From Levilinea sp. (lineage in GTDB: Bacteria > Chloroflexota > Anaerolineae > Anaerolineales > Anaerolineaceae), in NCBI GenBank assembly GCA_029975215.1, contig JARKPO010000061.1, forward strand, positions 99,999 to 163,998: DNA of 64,000 nucleotides, in the 5' to 3' direction. The notes below the pieces were generated by a model. That model had not been told where the DNA came from. It saw nothing but the letters and a program-made list of their open reading frames with translations, and did not search any database. Of this stretch, positions 52,120 through 60,779 are shown piece by piece (position 1 is the first letter of the stretch; each line of letters starts with the position of its first letter). Made by a program: the position numbers and the translations under genes.

Positions 52120-52158
52120 ATGACATTCAAAACAGGATTGAGCAAGGCTTTTTGTTGA
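52120..52158 (+). CDS. Leader peptide 2 (12 residues) downstream of T2
   Basis: ATG 52120 has GGAGG six bases upstream and encodes MTFKTGLSKAFC before TGA. A TTG (52155) overlaps this stop and opens a further 19-codon frame ending at 52214, so a chain of coupled short ORFs leads to the main gene. Whether they are translated is unknown. The hairpin GCGAAC/GTTCGC at about 52180-52199 lies in the last of them. Confidence 0.4.
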   Translation: MTFKTGLSKAFC

Positions 52159-52252
52159 GTTTTGGATCTGCGGTGGCTGCGAACTTCGGGCCGTTCGCGA
52201 GGCCAATTGGTTAGGACAAAGGAACACAAGGAACACGATGAAGGAGCACCAT

Positions 52253-52747
52253 ATGTTTGAGACGTTGACCCGACATGGAGGATACCGCATCGATTACCTG
52301 AAGCCGGAAATTGCCGGCCACCCCGAAGCGTTTGGCTTCTATGTGTGCGGCAGCCTCCCCGAAGATGCGGTGTACAGCACCAGCGCGCGTAGACAACTTT
52401 TGGCCGGGTTGAGTGCCATTCAGAACCAAATGAACCCGGATCACCTGGTGGCGATTTATGTGGACATTAACAACCTGGAGAATTTATTCCGCGGCGCATA
52501 CCAGCAGTTGAAACGAGACGTGCGCGAGGGATTGATTCACCGCGTGTTTGTGATCTCACTGGGCGATTTGATAGACGGCCCAGAAAGTATTGAAGATATG
52601 ACCGGATTGTTCCGCGATTCAGGCGGTTTTGAGATTATTAGCCTGGAGGATGGAATATGCCAGCGTGAGACTTTTGCATACGCCTGTTACCGATGGGTGA
52701 TGCGCAATGCAGCGGAGATCTATGAAGCACCTTGCATTGAACACTAA
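52253..52747 (+). CDS. Unknown protein with degenerate serine-resolvase-like fold
   Basis: 164 residues from ATG 52253 (AAGGAG six bases upstream); ATG 52238 would add five. I do not recognise a named family. Residues ~60-135 (IYVDINNLENLFRGAYQQLK, RDVREGLIHRVFVISLGDLI, GFEIISLEDG) follow the order of a serine-recombinase catalytic domain (DVKxGxIDxVVVxxLDRLSR...GVxxxSL). The LDRLSR motif is replaced by LGDLIDG, no catalytic Ser is evident, and no DNA-binding domain follows. It is thus probably a regulator or sensor rather than a recombinase. Its 3' end overlaps the next leader ORF by 26 bases. Confidence 0.55.
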   Translation: MFETLTRHGGYRIDYLKPEIAGHPEAFGFYVCGSLPEDAVYSTSARRQLLAGLSAIQNQMNPDHLVAIYVDINNLENLFRGAYQQLKRDVREGLIHRVFVISLGDLIDGPESIEDMTGLFRDSGGFEIISLEDGICQRETFAYACYRWVMRNAAEIYEAPCIEH

Positions 52748-52859
52748 ACCCTTGCAGGAACTGCATCCGGTTCAGGTCCACTGCACCTGCCGTCTGAGCG
52801 GCGTGGGGTCAAAGCCCACCCCGTCTCACTTCGGCAGCATGCTCGATAACGGCTCTTGA
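52722..52859 (+). CDS. Leader peptide 3 (45 residues) ending inside a terminator hairpin
   Basis: ATG 52722 follows GGAG (4 bases) within the end of the upstream gene. The peptide (MKHLALNTKPLQELHPVQ... ending SHFGSMLDNGS) contains HCTC. The stop TGA (52857-52859) lies in the ascending arm of the terminator at 52848-52912. A ribosome stopping here would block the hairpin. The upstream part can also fold as a separate GCAGG/CCTGC hairpin. Protein function is not expected. Confidence 0.5.
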   Translation: MKHLALNTKPLQELHPVQVHCTCRLSGVGSKPTPSHFGSMLDNGS

Positions 52860-52912
52860 GGTTGAAAACGCGCCCGCGCGGCTTTTCAGCCCAAGGGCCG
52901 TTTTTCTTGTTT
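52848..52912 (+). terminator. Terminator/attenuator before the first GNAT gene
   Basis: Long composite stem: AACGGCTCTTG (52848-52858) with CAAGGGCCGTT (52892-52902), continued inside by GGTTGAAAA/TTTTCAGCC and CGCG/CGCG; then TTTTTCTTGTTTC. About 24 bp in all. It lies 34 bases before the GNAT start. Confidence 0.85.
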
Positions 52913-52945
52913 CGGCAGCTAGATAGAAAAGGAGGAGACGCAGAC

Positions 52946-53524
52946 ATGATCGAAACGCCCTTATTTGAAGGCAAACGAGTGATAATTTGCGAGATTGACC
53001 CGGAAAGAACGGCCGCCGAGGAAGCGCGATGGACATATGACCTGGATGTGGCCAGTTATTACCGCCCCAATGCCTCGCGTCCTCTGGCGGCTTTTGAAAT
53101 TCAGAAATTCTATGAGGGGCACAAAAAAGACCTCGAAAGCATGCAGGTGCTTTATTTTCTGCTGCGCCACAAAGCCGACGACCAACTGATCGGCTTTTTC
53201 CGCGTGCGCGGCATTCAGATTGCACACCGCACGGCCTGGTTTGATCTGGTGATTGCTGAATCCGAAGGGCAGGCCGAGGCCGAAGAAGAGGCACTGCGCC
53301 TGGCGCTGCGCTACCTGTTTCTGGAATTGAATCTGGAGTACGTGACCATGCGCCTTTCGGAAACCCGCTTTGGGATGGAAGAACGCCTGAAAGCAGCGGG
53401 TTTCGGCCTGGATGTGCGTCAGCGCGGCATGGTATACCGCCGCGGACGCACCTGGGATCTGCTGCATTACGGTTTGCGGCGGCGCAGTTGGCTGCAGAAA
53501 CAGGGGTTGGAGGTGGAAGAATGA
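52946..53524 (+). CDS. GNAT-like acetyltransferase 1 of the leader-controlled cluster
   Basis: 192 residues; ATG 52946 chosen because AAAGGAGGAG precedes it. The pattern LLRHKADDQLIGFFRVRGIQ, AWFDLVIAESEGQAEAEEEALRLALRYLFLELNLEYVTMRLSETRFGMEERLKAAGF resembles RimJ/RimL-type GNATs, but the acetyl-CoA loop (usually RGxGxA/G) is replaced by an acidic stretch (SEGQAEAEEE), so acetyl-CoA binding is doubtful. It overlaps the next gene by 4 bases. Substrate unknown. Confidence 0.7.
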   Translation: MIETPLFEGKRVIICEIDPERTAAEEARWTYDLDVASYYRPNASRPLAAFEIQKFYEGHKKDLESMQVLYFLLRHKADDQLIGFFRVRGIQIAHRTAWFDLVIAESEGQAEAEEEALRLALRYLFLELNLEYVTMRLSETRFGMEERLKAAGFGLDVRQRGMVYRRGRTWDLLHYGLRRRSWLQKQGLEVEE

Positions 53525-54093
53525 ACAGCATGGGTAGCATTTTTGAAGGTAAGCTGGTGCGTCTGGCGATTCCTGATTTCGAGCGCGACAACGAGATCAT
53601 GGTGGGTTGGAGCCGCGACAGTGAGTATATGCGCCTGAGCGGCAGCGAACCCGCGCGCATGTGGTGGCCAGCGGTGGAGAAGAACTGGCTGAAGGAGTAT
53701 ATGGAAGAGGCCTATCTCTTCGGCATTTACCGCCGCGAAGATGACCGCCTGATTGGTACCCTGGATCTGGAGGTGGACAATTGGGCAGTGCGCAACGCCT
53801 GGCTGGGCATTGGTATCGGCGACCGCAGCTGTTGGGGCAAGGGTTACGGCAGCGAGGCTATGCGGCTGCTGCTGCACTTTGGGTTTGAGGAACTGCATCT
53901 GGATCGAGTCACCTTGAATGTTTTTGAGTACAACACCCGCGGGGTGCATGTATATGAGAAGCTGGGTTTCAAGGCGGAAGGACGCTATCCCAAGTGGCTG
54001 CTGCGCGAAGGCAAACGCTGGGATTTGATCTACATGGGGATCACGCGCAGCGAGTGGGAACAGGTGTGCGCGGAGAGCGGCAGCAGTTTTTAA
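53521..54093 (+). CDS. GNAT acetyltransferase 2 (RimJ/RimL type)
   Basis: 190 residues, ATG 53521 overlapping the previous stop; ATG 53530 is possible. Clear Acetyltransf_3-type GNAT: LVRLAIPDFERDNEIMVGW, GIYRREDDRLIGTLDLEVDN, LGIGIGDRSCWGKGYGSEAM (acetyl-CoA loop GKGYGSEA), LDRVTLNVFEYNTRGVHVYEKLGFKAEG. Such enzymes acetylate protein N-termini, aminoglycosides or small amines. The RimJ/L-like context with a ribosome-sensing leader makes an antibiotic or ribosomal-protein target plausible but unproven. Confidence 0.85.
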   Translation: MNSMGSIFEGKLVRLAIPDFERDNEIMVGWSRDSEYMRLSGSEPARMWWPAVEKNWLKEYMEEAYLFGIYRREDDRLIGTLDLEVDNWAVRNAWLGIGIGDRSCWGKGYGSEAMRLLLHFGFEELHLDRVTLNVFEYNTRGVHVYEKLGFKAEGRYPKWLLREGKRWDLIYMGITRSEWEQVCAESGSSF

Positions 54094-54107
54094 ATGGAGA
54101 GGGAAAA

Positions 54108-55142
54108 ATGGCAGCTATTCATCCCATCGCAGAAAAATTCCCCCTGGTGATGCCGGAGGGGATGCACGACCGTCCCTTTACCCTGGCAGATGCGCCAGCG
54201 GTGGTGGAGATCTATAACCGCGTTTCGCAAAAAATGACCGGTCATGACGATACATCGTTAGAAGAGGCCCTGGCCGATTGGAGCGACCCGGTGTATGTGC
54301 CGGAGCGAGATGGGCGCGTGATGGTGAACGAGGCAGGCAAGGTGGTGGGTTTTATTGAGTTTTATGATATGGGCCAGCCACACGTCCGATTTTACAGCTT
54401 TGGGCGGGTGGACCCCGACTTTGCCGGTCGGGGAGTGGGACGGTTCCTGCTCAGTTGGGTGCTGCACCGCAGTTTGGATAATCTGGAACTGGCTGATCCA
54501 GGTATGCGCGTGTCCCTAATGGGCGGGGTGAACGAGGCGGATCAGGCCGGCCGGCGCTTGTTTCAGAACCTGGGCTTTCGCCTGGAACGCGTGTTCAGCC
54601 GTATGCGCATTGATTTTGACCAGCCCCCACAGGCTCCCGTAATTCCAGAAGGGATCACCCTGCGTGCTACCCGTCCAGAGGATAACCGGCAGGTGTACCT
54701 GGCGGTGTACGACGCGTTCATGGATCATTACGGCTTTGTGCCGCAGCCCTTTGAAGACTACTACGCGCGTATGATGCACTTTTTAGAAAGCGACCCGTAT
54801 AAAGATTACGCTCTGCGCTTTGTGGCCGAAGAGGGGGGCGAGATCGTCGGTTTTTCGCTGTGCGATCCGCGCACGGGCGAAGACCCCAACCTGGGCTGGG
54901 TGGGGCAGTTGGGGGTGCGACGAGCATGGCGGCGTAAGGGCCTGGGGCTGGCGCTGCTGCTGCATTCTTTTAAAGAGATGTACGCGCGGGGGCTTCGTTC
55001 GGCAGGGCTGTGGGTGGATTCGGACAGCCTGACGGGGGCCACGCGTTTGTACGAGAAAGCGGGCATGCGCGTGCAGACGCGCTCAGTGCGTTTTGAATAT
55101 GAGCTGCGCGCGGGCAAAGAGGTGGGGGTGATGAGCCTGTAA
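54108..55142 (+). CDS. Two-domain GNAT acetyltransferase
   Basis: 344 residues, ATG 54108 after AGAGGGAAAA. N-terminal GNAT with acetyl-CoA loop FAGRGVGRFLLSWVL and C-terminal GNAT with LGVRRAWRRKGLGLALLLHS followed by SAGLWVDSDSLTGATRLYEKAGMRV. Both loops look intact (RGVGR, RKGLGLA), so both halves could be active; mycothiol-synthase-like and Eis-like enzymes share this layout. Last gene before a terminator, so the three GNAT genes are probably one transcription unit. Confidence 0.85.
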   Translation: MAAIHPIAEKFPLVMPEGMHDRPFTLADAPAVVEIYNRVSQKMTGHDDTSLEEALADWSDPVYVPERDGRVMVNEAGKVVGFIEFYDMGQPHVRFYSFGRVDPDFAGRGVGRFLLSWVLHRSLDNLELADPGMRVSLMGGVNEADQAGRRLFQNLGFRLERVFSRMRIDFDQPPQAPVIPEGITLRATRPEDNRQVYLAVYDAFMDHYGFVPQPFEDYYARMMHFLESDPYKDYALRFVAEEGGEIVGFSLCDPRTGEDPNLGWVGQLGVRRAWRRKGLGLALLLHSFKEMYARGLRSAGLWVDSDSLTGATRLYEKAGMRVQTRSVRFEYELRAGKEVGVMSL

Positions 55143-55169
55143 ACGCTCTTCCGCAGATAGGATCAAAAC

Positions 55170-55204
55170 ACAGCCCAAGCCGCCGCGCGTGGGCTGTTTC
55201 TTTG
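55170..55204 (+). terminator. Intrinsic terminator after the GNAT cluster
   Basis: ACAGCCCA arm (55170-55177) pairs with TGGGCTGT, followed by TTCTTT. It ends the acetyltransferase transcription unit and overlaps the region upstream of the next gene's TATAAT (55217-55222). Confidence 0.8.
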
Positions 55205-55257
55205 CGCTGCAGATGATATAATCCAGGGAATTGCCGCCACCAAGGAGGTTCAGACCC

Positions 55258-55887
55258 GTGATATCAAAGCCGAAAATTCGCGCTGTCATTTTTGACATGG
55301 GGGGTGTTTTGCTGCGCACGGAAGATGGAAGCCCGCGTGAAGCCCTGGGACGCTCTTTGGGGATCACCCGCGCCGAGCTGGAACGGGCTGTGTTTGAATG
55401 TGATGAGGCGCGGGCAGCCACCATCGGGTTGCTGCCCGAAGAACGCATGTGGCAGGCGGTGGGGGAACGCCTGGGGGTGGCAGCAGAGCAGTTAGCGGCT
55501 TTTCAGGATCAGTTTTGGGCAGGGGATGAGCTGGATATGGATCTGGTGCAGATGATCCGCGGGCTGCGTAAGCGCTGGCGGACGGGGCTGTTGAGCAACG
55601 CCTGGCCCAACATCCGTACCACGCTGGGGCGGTTGTACCCTGAGTTTCTGGATGCCTTTGACGAGGTGGTGTTTTCAGCTGAGGTTAAGATGGCCAAGCC
55701 GGATGCGCAGATTTACCATTTGATGGTGGAACGCATGGGGGTGCGGCCAGAGGAAGCCGTGTTTGTGGATGACTTTTCGGCCAATGTGCGCGGAGCGCAG
55801 CGGGCGGGGCTGCACGCGGTGCATTTTACCAGTCCGGCGCAGACCTGGCTGGAGCTGCGCGCGCTGCTGGGAGACGGCCTTGATTGA
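55258..55887 (+). CDS. HAD-superfamily hydrolase (IA type)
   Basis: 209 residues; GTG 55258 chosen because AAGGAGG lies 9 bases upstream. Motif I RAVIFDMGGVLLRTEDG has Asp12 followed by MGG, so the usual second Asp is not at the canonical position (DxGG type, as in epoxide-hydrolase-like and dehalogenase-like HADs). Motif II is LLSNAW, motif III KMAKPDAQIY and motif IV FVDDFSANVRGAQRAG. Phosphatase or related hydrolase of unknown substrate. Overlaps the next gene by 8 bases. Confidence 0.85.
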   Translation: MISKPKIRAVIFDMGGVLLRTEDGSPREALGRSLGITRAELERAVFECDEARAATIGLLPEERMWQAVGERLGVAAEQLAAFQDQFWAGDELDMDLVQMIRGLRKRWRTGLLSNAWPNIRTTLGRLYPEFLDAFDEVVFSAEVKMAKPDAQIYHLMVERMGVRPEEAVFVDDFSANVRGAQRAGLHAVHFTSPAQTWLELRALLGDGLD

Positions 55888-56503
55888 ATTGGAAACGCTG
55901 AGCATTCCCAACGGCCGGCCGCTGCGTTTGGGCGTGGTGTCGGACACGCATGTGCCCGACCGGGCGCAGGAACTGCATCCGGGGCTGATCCCCAGCCTGG
56001 CGGCAGCGCAGGTGGACTTGATTTTGCACGGCGGGGATATCTCGTCTCCGGCGGTGTTGGAAGCGTTGGCCCAGGTGGCGCCGGTGCGGGCGGTGCGCGG
56101 CAACCGCGATTTTGCCTTCTTGGGCAAGCTGCCCCTGGCGCGTGCTTTTCAGATTGGGCCGCGCAAACTGGTGCTGATGCACGGGCACGGCGGGTGGCTG
56201 CGCTACTTGCTGGATAAGGTGGAGTATATCCGGCACGGTTACCGATTGGAGCGGTATCACGATTTGCTGGTAGAAACCCTGCCGCAGGCGGATGGGGTGA
56301 TCTTTGGGCACACGCATTTTGTGGAAAATGTATGGAAAGAGGGGAAATTATTGTTCAATGCCGGCTCGGCTTCGATGGGCTCGCCGGTGCACCCGCTCCC
56401 TTCGTTTGGCGTTTTGAGCGTGGCGCATGATGGGCAGATGCAAGCGGAGGTGGTGGCTCTGACGGGGCTGCGGCGCGAGGGCCGGAAATGGGTGGAATCA
56501 TAA
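55880..56503 (+). CDS. YfcE/MJ0936-type metallophosphoesterase
   Basis: 207 residues; TTG 55880 chosen because GGGAG is 6 bases upstream. Metal-ligand motifs in order: VVSDTHVPD, LHGGDIS, RGNRD, MHGHGG, FGHTH. Matches the small calcineurin-like phosphodiesterases. Hydrolyses phosphodiesters (cyclic nucleotides or synthetic substrates in relatives). Overlaps the upstream HAD gene, so both are likely co-expressed; a pathway is not evident. Confidence 0.9.
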   Translation: MIELETLSIPNGRPLRLGVVSDTHVPDRAQELHPGLIPSLAAAQVDLILHGGDISSPAVLEALAQVAPVRAVRGNRDFAFLGKLPLARAFQIGPRKLVLMHGHGGWLRYLLDKVEYIRHGYRLERYHDLLVETLPQADGVIFGHTHFVENVWKEGKLLFNAGSASMGSPVHPLPSFGVLSVAHDGQMQAEVVALTGLRREGRKWVES

Positions 56504-56532
56504 TTTGCTCTGATGGATTTTCTTAAATTATC

Positions 56533-56561
56533 TTGACCTTTCCATATGCGATTGATATAAT
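56533..56561 (+). promoter_or_regulatory. Promoter for rpoB
   Basis: TTGACC (56533-56538), 17 bases, TATAAT (56556-56561), about 105 bases before rpoB in a clearly AT-rich region. Confidence 0.9.
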
Positions 56562-56664
56562 CACTATTTGCGCATGGTATACCCATACGCAGGAATTTTT
56601 GTGTATTAAGCGGATCTGGAAGAAACCAATATTCGGCCAGGTTTAGACAACTTAGGAGTGCTCT

Positions 56665-59600
56665 ATGGCGTCTGTTCTGCCAACCAAGTCTTTTGCGCGT
56701 ATTCCCGTCATTTTTGACCTTCCTGACCTGATCGAAGTCCAGCTAGATTCCTTCCGACGCTTGAAATCGGAAGGTCTGGCCGACCTGTTCAACGAAGTTT
56801 CCCCGATTGAATCTTACAACAAAGGCATGAAGCTGTTTTTCCCCAGCCACTCGCCAGAAAGCCAGCAGTGGGGCTTGCGCTATTGGTTTGGGGACCCCAA
56901 GCACTCCATGAACGAATGTGTTGAGCGCGATTTGACCTATGCCAGCCCGCTGTATGTAAGCGTGCTGCTGGCAGGGCCAGAAGTGCCCGAACCCATCAAG
57001 CAAGACATCTTCTTGGGCGATTTCCCCGAAATGACCGAAAAGGGCACGTTCATTATTAACGGCTCTGAGCGTGTGGTCGTTTCACAATTGATCCGCTCGC
57101 CTGGCGTGTATTTTGAAGCGCCGGTGGACCGCGCCTCTGGCCACCGCCTGGCCATGGCCAAGTTGATCCCGGATCGCGGCGCGTGGATGGAGTTTGAAAC
57201 CCGCAAGAACGATTATTTGATTTTGAAGTTCAACCGCAAACGCACGGTGCCGATCACCATCTTCCTGCGGGCGCTGGCGGCCATTTCGGACGGCCTGGTG
57301 GATTCCCCGATCAAAGAAGGCAGCGACGAAGAGCTGATCGCCCTGTTCCAGGATGTGGACAACAACCCGGACCGGCTGTTCATCACCTCTACCCTGCGCC
57401 AGGAACCCGCCTGGGATTTGAGCGGCGGCCTGACGGTGGCGGAAGCGGCCTTGATTGAGTTCTTCAAGCGCATGCGCCCGGGCGACCCGGCCACGTTGGA
57501 AAACGCTCGCCAGTTCCTGGAAGAGCAGCTTTTTGATCAGCGCCATTATGACCTGGAACGGGTGGGGCGCTACAAATTGAATCAAAAGCTCGATCTGGTG
57601 GACCGCGTGCCGATCACGCACCGCACGATCACCCGCTGGGACATTGTGTATCTGATCCGGCGCATGATCCTGATCAACAACGAAGTGGAAGACAAGGACG
57701 ACATTGACCACCTGGGCAACCGCCGCGTCAAGACCGTGGGCGAGCTGATTCAGAATAAGCTGCGCATTGGTTTACGCCGTATGGAACGGGTGATCAAAGA
57801 GCGTATGTCCATTCGCGACCAGGAACAGGTGTCGCCGGTGGGTCTGGTAAATATCCGCCCGGTGGTGGCTGCTCTGCGCGAATTCTTTGGTTCCAGCCAG
57901 CTCTCGCAATTCATGGATCAAACCAACCCGCTGGCCGAGCTGCGTCACAAACGTACTCTTTCGGCTTTAGGCCCGGGTGGTCTGCGGCGTGAGCGCGCTG
58001 GCTTTGACGTGCGCGACGTGCACCATTCGCACTACGGCCGCATTTGCCCCATCGAAACCCCGGAAGGCCCGAACATCGGTTTGATTGGCCGTCTGGCAAA
58101 CTTTGCGCGGGTGAATGAATACGGCTTTATTGAAACGCCTTACCGGCGTGTGATCAAGCAGCTGTACAACGACGACGCCCGCATGGAAGGCCGCCTGCTG
58201 AAAGAGGCGGTGGCCAACCCCGAAACCGGTGAGGTGATCGCCCAGAGCGGGGAACGCGTGACCGCGGCCCTGGCGGCGGAGATCAAGAAGCTGCCGCGCC
58301 GTCTGGTGTTTGTGGCCCCGTTTGTGTCGGACGAGGTGGAATACCTTTCGGCAGACGCGGAAGATAAATTCGTCATCGCCCAGGCCAACACCCTGCTGGA
58401 TACGAATAACGAATTTGTCAACGCGCAGATTTCCTGCCGCCACCATTCAGATTTCATCACCTCTTCACCGGATGCAGCCAACTATATGGACGTTGCCCCC
58501 CACCAGGTGGTGGGCGTCAGCGCTGCGCTGATCCCCTTCCTGGAGCATGACGACGCTAACCGCGCGTTGATGGGCTCGAACATGCAGGCGCAGGCCGTCC
58601 CGCTGGTGAAGCCAGACGTCCCCCTGATTTCGACGGGTATGGAAGCCTTTGCCGCGATTGACTCGGGCCAGGTGGTGGTAGCCGAAGAAGACGGCGATGT
58701 CGTTTCAGTGACCGGGCGGCAGGTGATCGTTCGCAACCTGGACGGCATGCTGAAGACCTATTCCCTGCGCAAGTATCAACGCTCAAACCAGAGCACCTGC
58801 ATTGACCAGCGTCCGGCTGTGGCCAAGGGGCAGCGGGTGCATAAGGGCGATGTTTTGGCCGATTCTTCCTCCACGTCTTCGGGTCATCTGGCCCTGGGAC
58901 AGAACGTGGTGGTGGCCTTCGTTTCGTGGGAAGGCGGCAACTTTGAAGATGCCATCCTGATCAGCGAGCGGCTGGTGCAGGACGACCGTTTCACTTCGGT
59001 TCACATCGAGAAGTATGAAGTGGAAGCCCGCGATACCCGCCTGGGCCCCGAAGAGATCACACGCGACATCCCCAACGTGGGCGAAGATGCGATCAAGGAC
59101 CTGGACGATCACGGCATCATCCGTATCGGCGCGGAAGTTGGCCCCAACGACATCCTGGTAGGCAAGATCACCCCCAAGGGTGAGAAGGAACTGACCCCCG
59201 AAGAGCGCCTACTGCGGGCCATCTTTGGCGAGAAGTCGCGCGATGTAAAAGACACCTCCCTGCGCATGCCTCATGGTGAGCGCGGCAAGGTGGTGGATGT
59301 GAAGGTGTTCACCCGCGAAGACAATGTGGACCTTTCGGCGGGTGTGGACATGATGGTGCGCGTTTCGGTGGCCCAGCGCCGCAAAATCACCGCGGGCGAC
59401 AAGATGGCCGGCCGCCATGGAAACAAAGGCGTGGTTTCGCGCGTGGTGGCCGTGGAAGATATGCCCTTCCTGGACGACGGCACTCCGGTGGACATTATCC
59501 TGAACCCGCTGGGCGTGCCTGGCCGTATGAACATCGGTCAGGTTTTGGAAGTACATTTGGGCTGGGCGGCCAAGAAATTGGGTTACCGCTCGCTGACCCC

Positions 59601-60588
59601 GGTATTCGACGGTGCCAACGAAACCGAAATCGAAGCGGAACTGGCGCGAGCCTGGCTGACGGATGTGGCCTGGCAGGAGATTGGCCTGCGCGCGTGGGAT
59701 TGGCTGCACGCTCAGGGCGAATATGACCCGGAATTGATCCGCGACGATGATGAAGTGCGCCTGATGTACCTGGAAGATTGGTTGGGCGAGCAAGGCTACG
59801 ATGTGGCCCGTATGCCCACCGACAGTGATTACACGCGCCGCAGCGTCAGCGCGGCCTGGCTGCGTGAAAAAGGGTTCAACCCCGATGAGATTTTGGATTA
59901 CGACTCGGTGCCCGCCAATGCGCCTTTCACCCGCGAGAGCGACCTGCGCGCGATCAACGTCAGCCTGCGCTTGTGGCTGGAGCGCCAGGGTGTGGACGTC
60001 AGTGATTTGAAGGACGAAGAAATTCGCGCTCGCGCTGAAGCCTACACCGCTGAAACGGGCACACCCATGCCGATTTTGGGCAAGGAAGTGCTGCGCGACG
60101 GCAAGAGCGGCATGCCCTATGACCAGCCAGTGACGGTGGGCGTGATGACCATGCTCAAACTGCACCACCTGGTAGAAGATAAGGTGCACGCCCGTTCCAC
60201 AGGCCCCTACAGCCTGGTGACCCAGCAGCCGCTGGGTGGTAAGGCGCAGTTTGGCGGCCAGCGCTTTGGTGAAATGGAAGTGTGGGCGCTGGAAGCCTAC
60301 GGCGCGGCCTACACTTTGCAGGAAATGCTGACGGTCAAGTCGGACGATGTGCAGGGCCGTGTGAATACCTATGAAGCCATCGTCAAGGGTGAGGCGATTG
60401 AAGAACCGGGTTTGCCGGCTTCCTTCCGCGTGTTGGTGAAGGAACTGCAGAGCCTGGGACTTTCGGTGGAAGCCGTAATGGATTCGGGCGATGTGATCCG
60501 CTTTGGCAAAGATGAAGAGCGGACACGGCCGCCGAAGATTGAAACTGGACTGTTGGGCCTGGGTGAAGATCTGGAGAATTTAATCTAG
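56665..60588 (+). CDS. rpoB: DNA-directed RNA polymerase beta subunit
   Basis: 1307 residues. Protrusion, lobe, fork and hybrid-binding motifs are present. The rifampicin region (residues ~409-441) reads [20 protein letters not shown] then [12 protein letters not shown], with Q, D, H and S of the susceptible type. [21 protein letters not shown], and the [18 protein letters not shown] and [17 protein letters not shown]-terminal motifs are all intact. Between [16 protein letters not shown] and [11 protein letters not shown] lies an extra ~130 residues with four WLxxQG-like units. A strong promoter lies in front, TAGGAG before ATG. rpsL, not rpoC, follows. Confidence 0.97.
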   Translation: MASVLPTKSFARIPVIFDLPDLIEVQLDSFRRLKSEGLADLFNEVSPIESYNKGMKLFFPSHSPESQQWGLRYWFGDPKHSMNECVERDLTYASPLYVSVLLAGPEVPEPIKQDIFLGDFPEMTEKGTFIINGSERVVVSQLIRSPGVYFEAPVDRASGHRLAMAKLIPDRGAWMEFETRKNDYLILKFNRKRTVPITIFLRALAAISDGLVDSPIKEGSDEELIALFQDVDNNPDRLFITSTLRQEPAWDLSGGLTVAEAALIEFFKRMRPGDPATLENARQFLEEQLFDQRHYDLERVGRYKLNQKLDLVDRVPITHRTITRWDIVYLIRRMILINNEVEDKDDIDHLGNRRVKTVGELIQNKLRIGLRRMERVIKERMSIRDQEQVSPVGLVNIRPVVAALREFFGSSQLSQFMDQTNPLAELRHKRTLSALGPGGLRRERAGFDVRDVHHSHYGRICPIETPEGPNIGLIGRLANFARVNEYGFIETPYRRVIKQLYNDDARMEGRLLKEAVANPETGEVIAQSGERVTAALAAEIKKLPRRLVFVAPFVSDEVEYLSADAEDKFVIAQANTLLDTNNEFVNAQISCRHHSDFITSSPDAANYMDVAPHQVVGVSAALIPFLEHDDANRALMGSNMQAQAVPLVKPDVPLISTGMEAFAAIDSGQVVVAEEDGDVVSVTGRQVIVRNLDGMLKTYSLRKYQRSNQSTCIDQRPAVAKGQRVHKGDVLADSSSTSSGHLALGQNVVVAFVSWEGGNFEDAILISERLVQDDRFTSVHIEKYEVEARDTRLGPEEITRDIPNVGEDAIKDLDDHGIIRIGAEVGPNDILVGKITPKGEKELTPEERLLRAIFGEKSRDVKDTSLRMPHGERGKVVDVKVFTREDNVDLSAGVDMMVRVSVAQRRKITAGDKMAGRHGNKGVVSRVVAVEDMPFLDDGTPVDIILNPLGVPGRMNIGQVLEVHLGWAAKKLGYRSLTPVFDGANETEIEAELARAWLTDVAWQEIGLRAWDWLHAQGEYDPELIRDDDEVRLMYLEDWLGEQGYDVARMPTDSDYTRRSVSAAWLREKGFNPDEILDYDSVPANAPFTRESDLRAINVSLRLWLERQGVDVSDLKDEEIRARAEAYTAETGTPMPILGKEVLRDGKSGMPYDQPVTVGVMTMLKLHHLVEDKVHARSTGPYSLVTQQPLGGKAQFGGQRFGEMEVWALEAYGAAYTLQEMLTVKSDDVQGRVNTYEAIVKGEAIEEPGLPASFRVLVKELQSLGLSVEAVMDSGDVIRFGKDEERTRPPKIETGLLGLGEDLENLI

Positions 60589-60589
60589 C

Positions 60590-60618
60590 TTGACGCTCAA
60601 AATGGGCTGTGATATAAT
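60590..60618 (+). promoter_or_regulatory. Promoter of the str operon (rpsL-rpsG-fusA-tuf)
   Basis: TTGACG (60590-60595), 17 bases, TATAAT (60613-60618). The -35 begins two bases after the rpoB stop codon, so the str operon has its own start. Confidence 0.9.
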
Positions 60619-60624
60619 CAGCGC

Positions 60625-60779
60625 CTGTTGCCCTTAGCGAAGGGGTGGGCATAACCCGCCCATATCCGTTGCACAACGGCGAGGCCATCATTGCAAACGA
60701 TGGCCTCCCTTATTGGAAAACAAAACAATCATTTTATAAGGCGAGGATTTCGCCGCAGGCAATGTTTCGGAGGCAAAAC
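60625..60779 (+). promoter_or_regulatory. Structured 5' leader of rpsL
   Basis: About 155 untranslated bases contain several stems: TGGGC/GCCCA near 60645-60662, CCGTT/AACGG (60666-60679), a 9-bp GAGGCCATC/GATGGCCTC stem (60681-60707) and GGCGA/TCGCC near 60740-60755. No T-tract follows them, so they are not terminators. Autoregulation by a ribosomal protein (S7 or S12) is possible; no specific binding motif was recognised. Confidence 0.45.

Noticed and set aside
51998..52123. Readthrough extension of leader peptide 1 across both terminators
   Set aside because: The frame is open to a TGA overlapping the next ATG, but this probably follows from the terminator sequences lacking stops. No readthrough signal is visible.
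52755..52800. GGTTCAGGTCC resembling a tRNA T-loop
   Set aside because: The loop lacks the invariant A58 and there is no acceptor or anticodon stem around it.
60645..60779. Upstream in-frame start for rpsL
   Set aside because: The extension is not S12-like and overlaps the structured leader; GTG 60780 has an ideal ribosome site.
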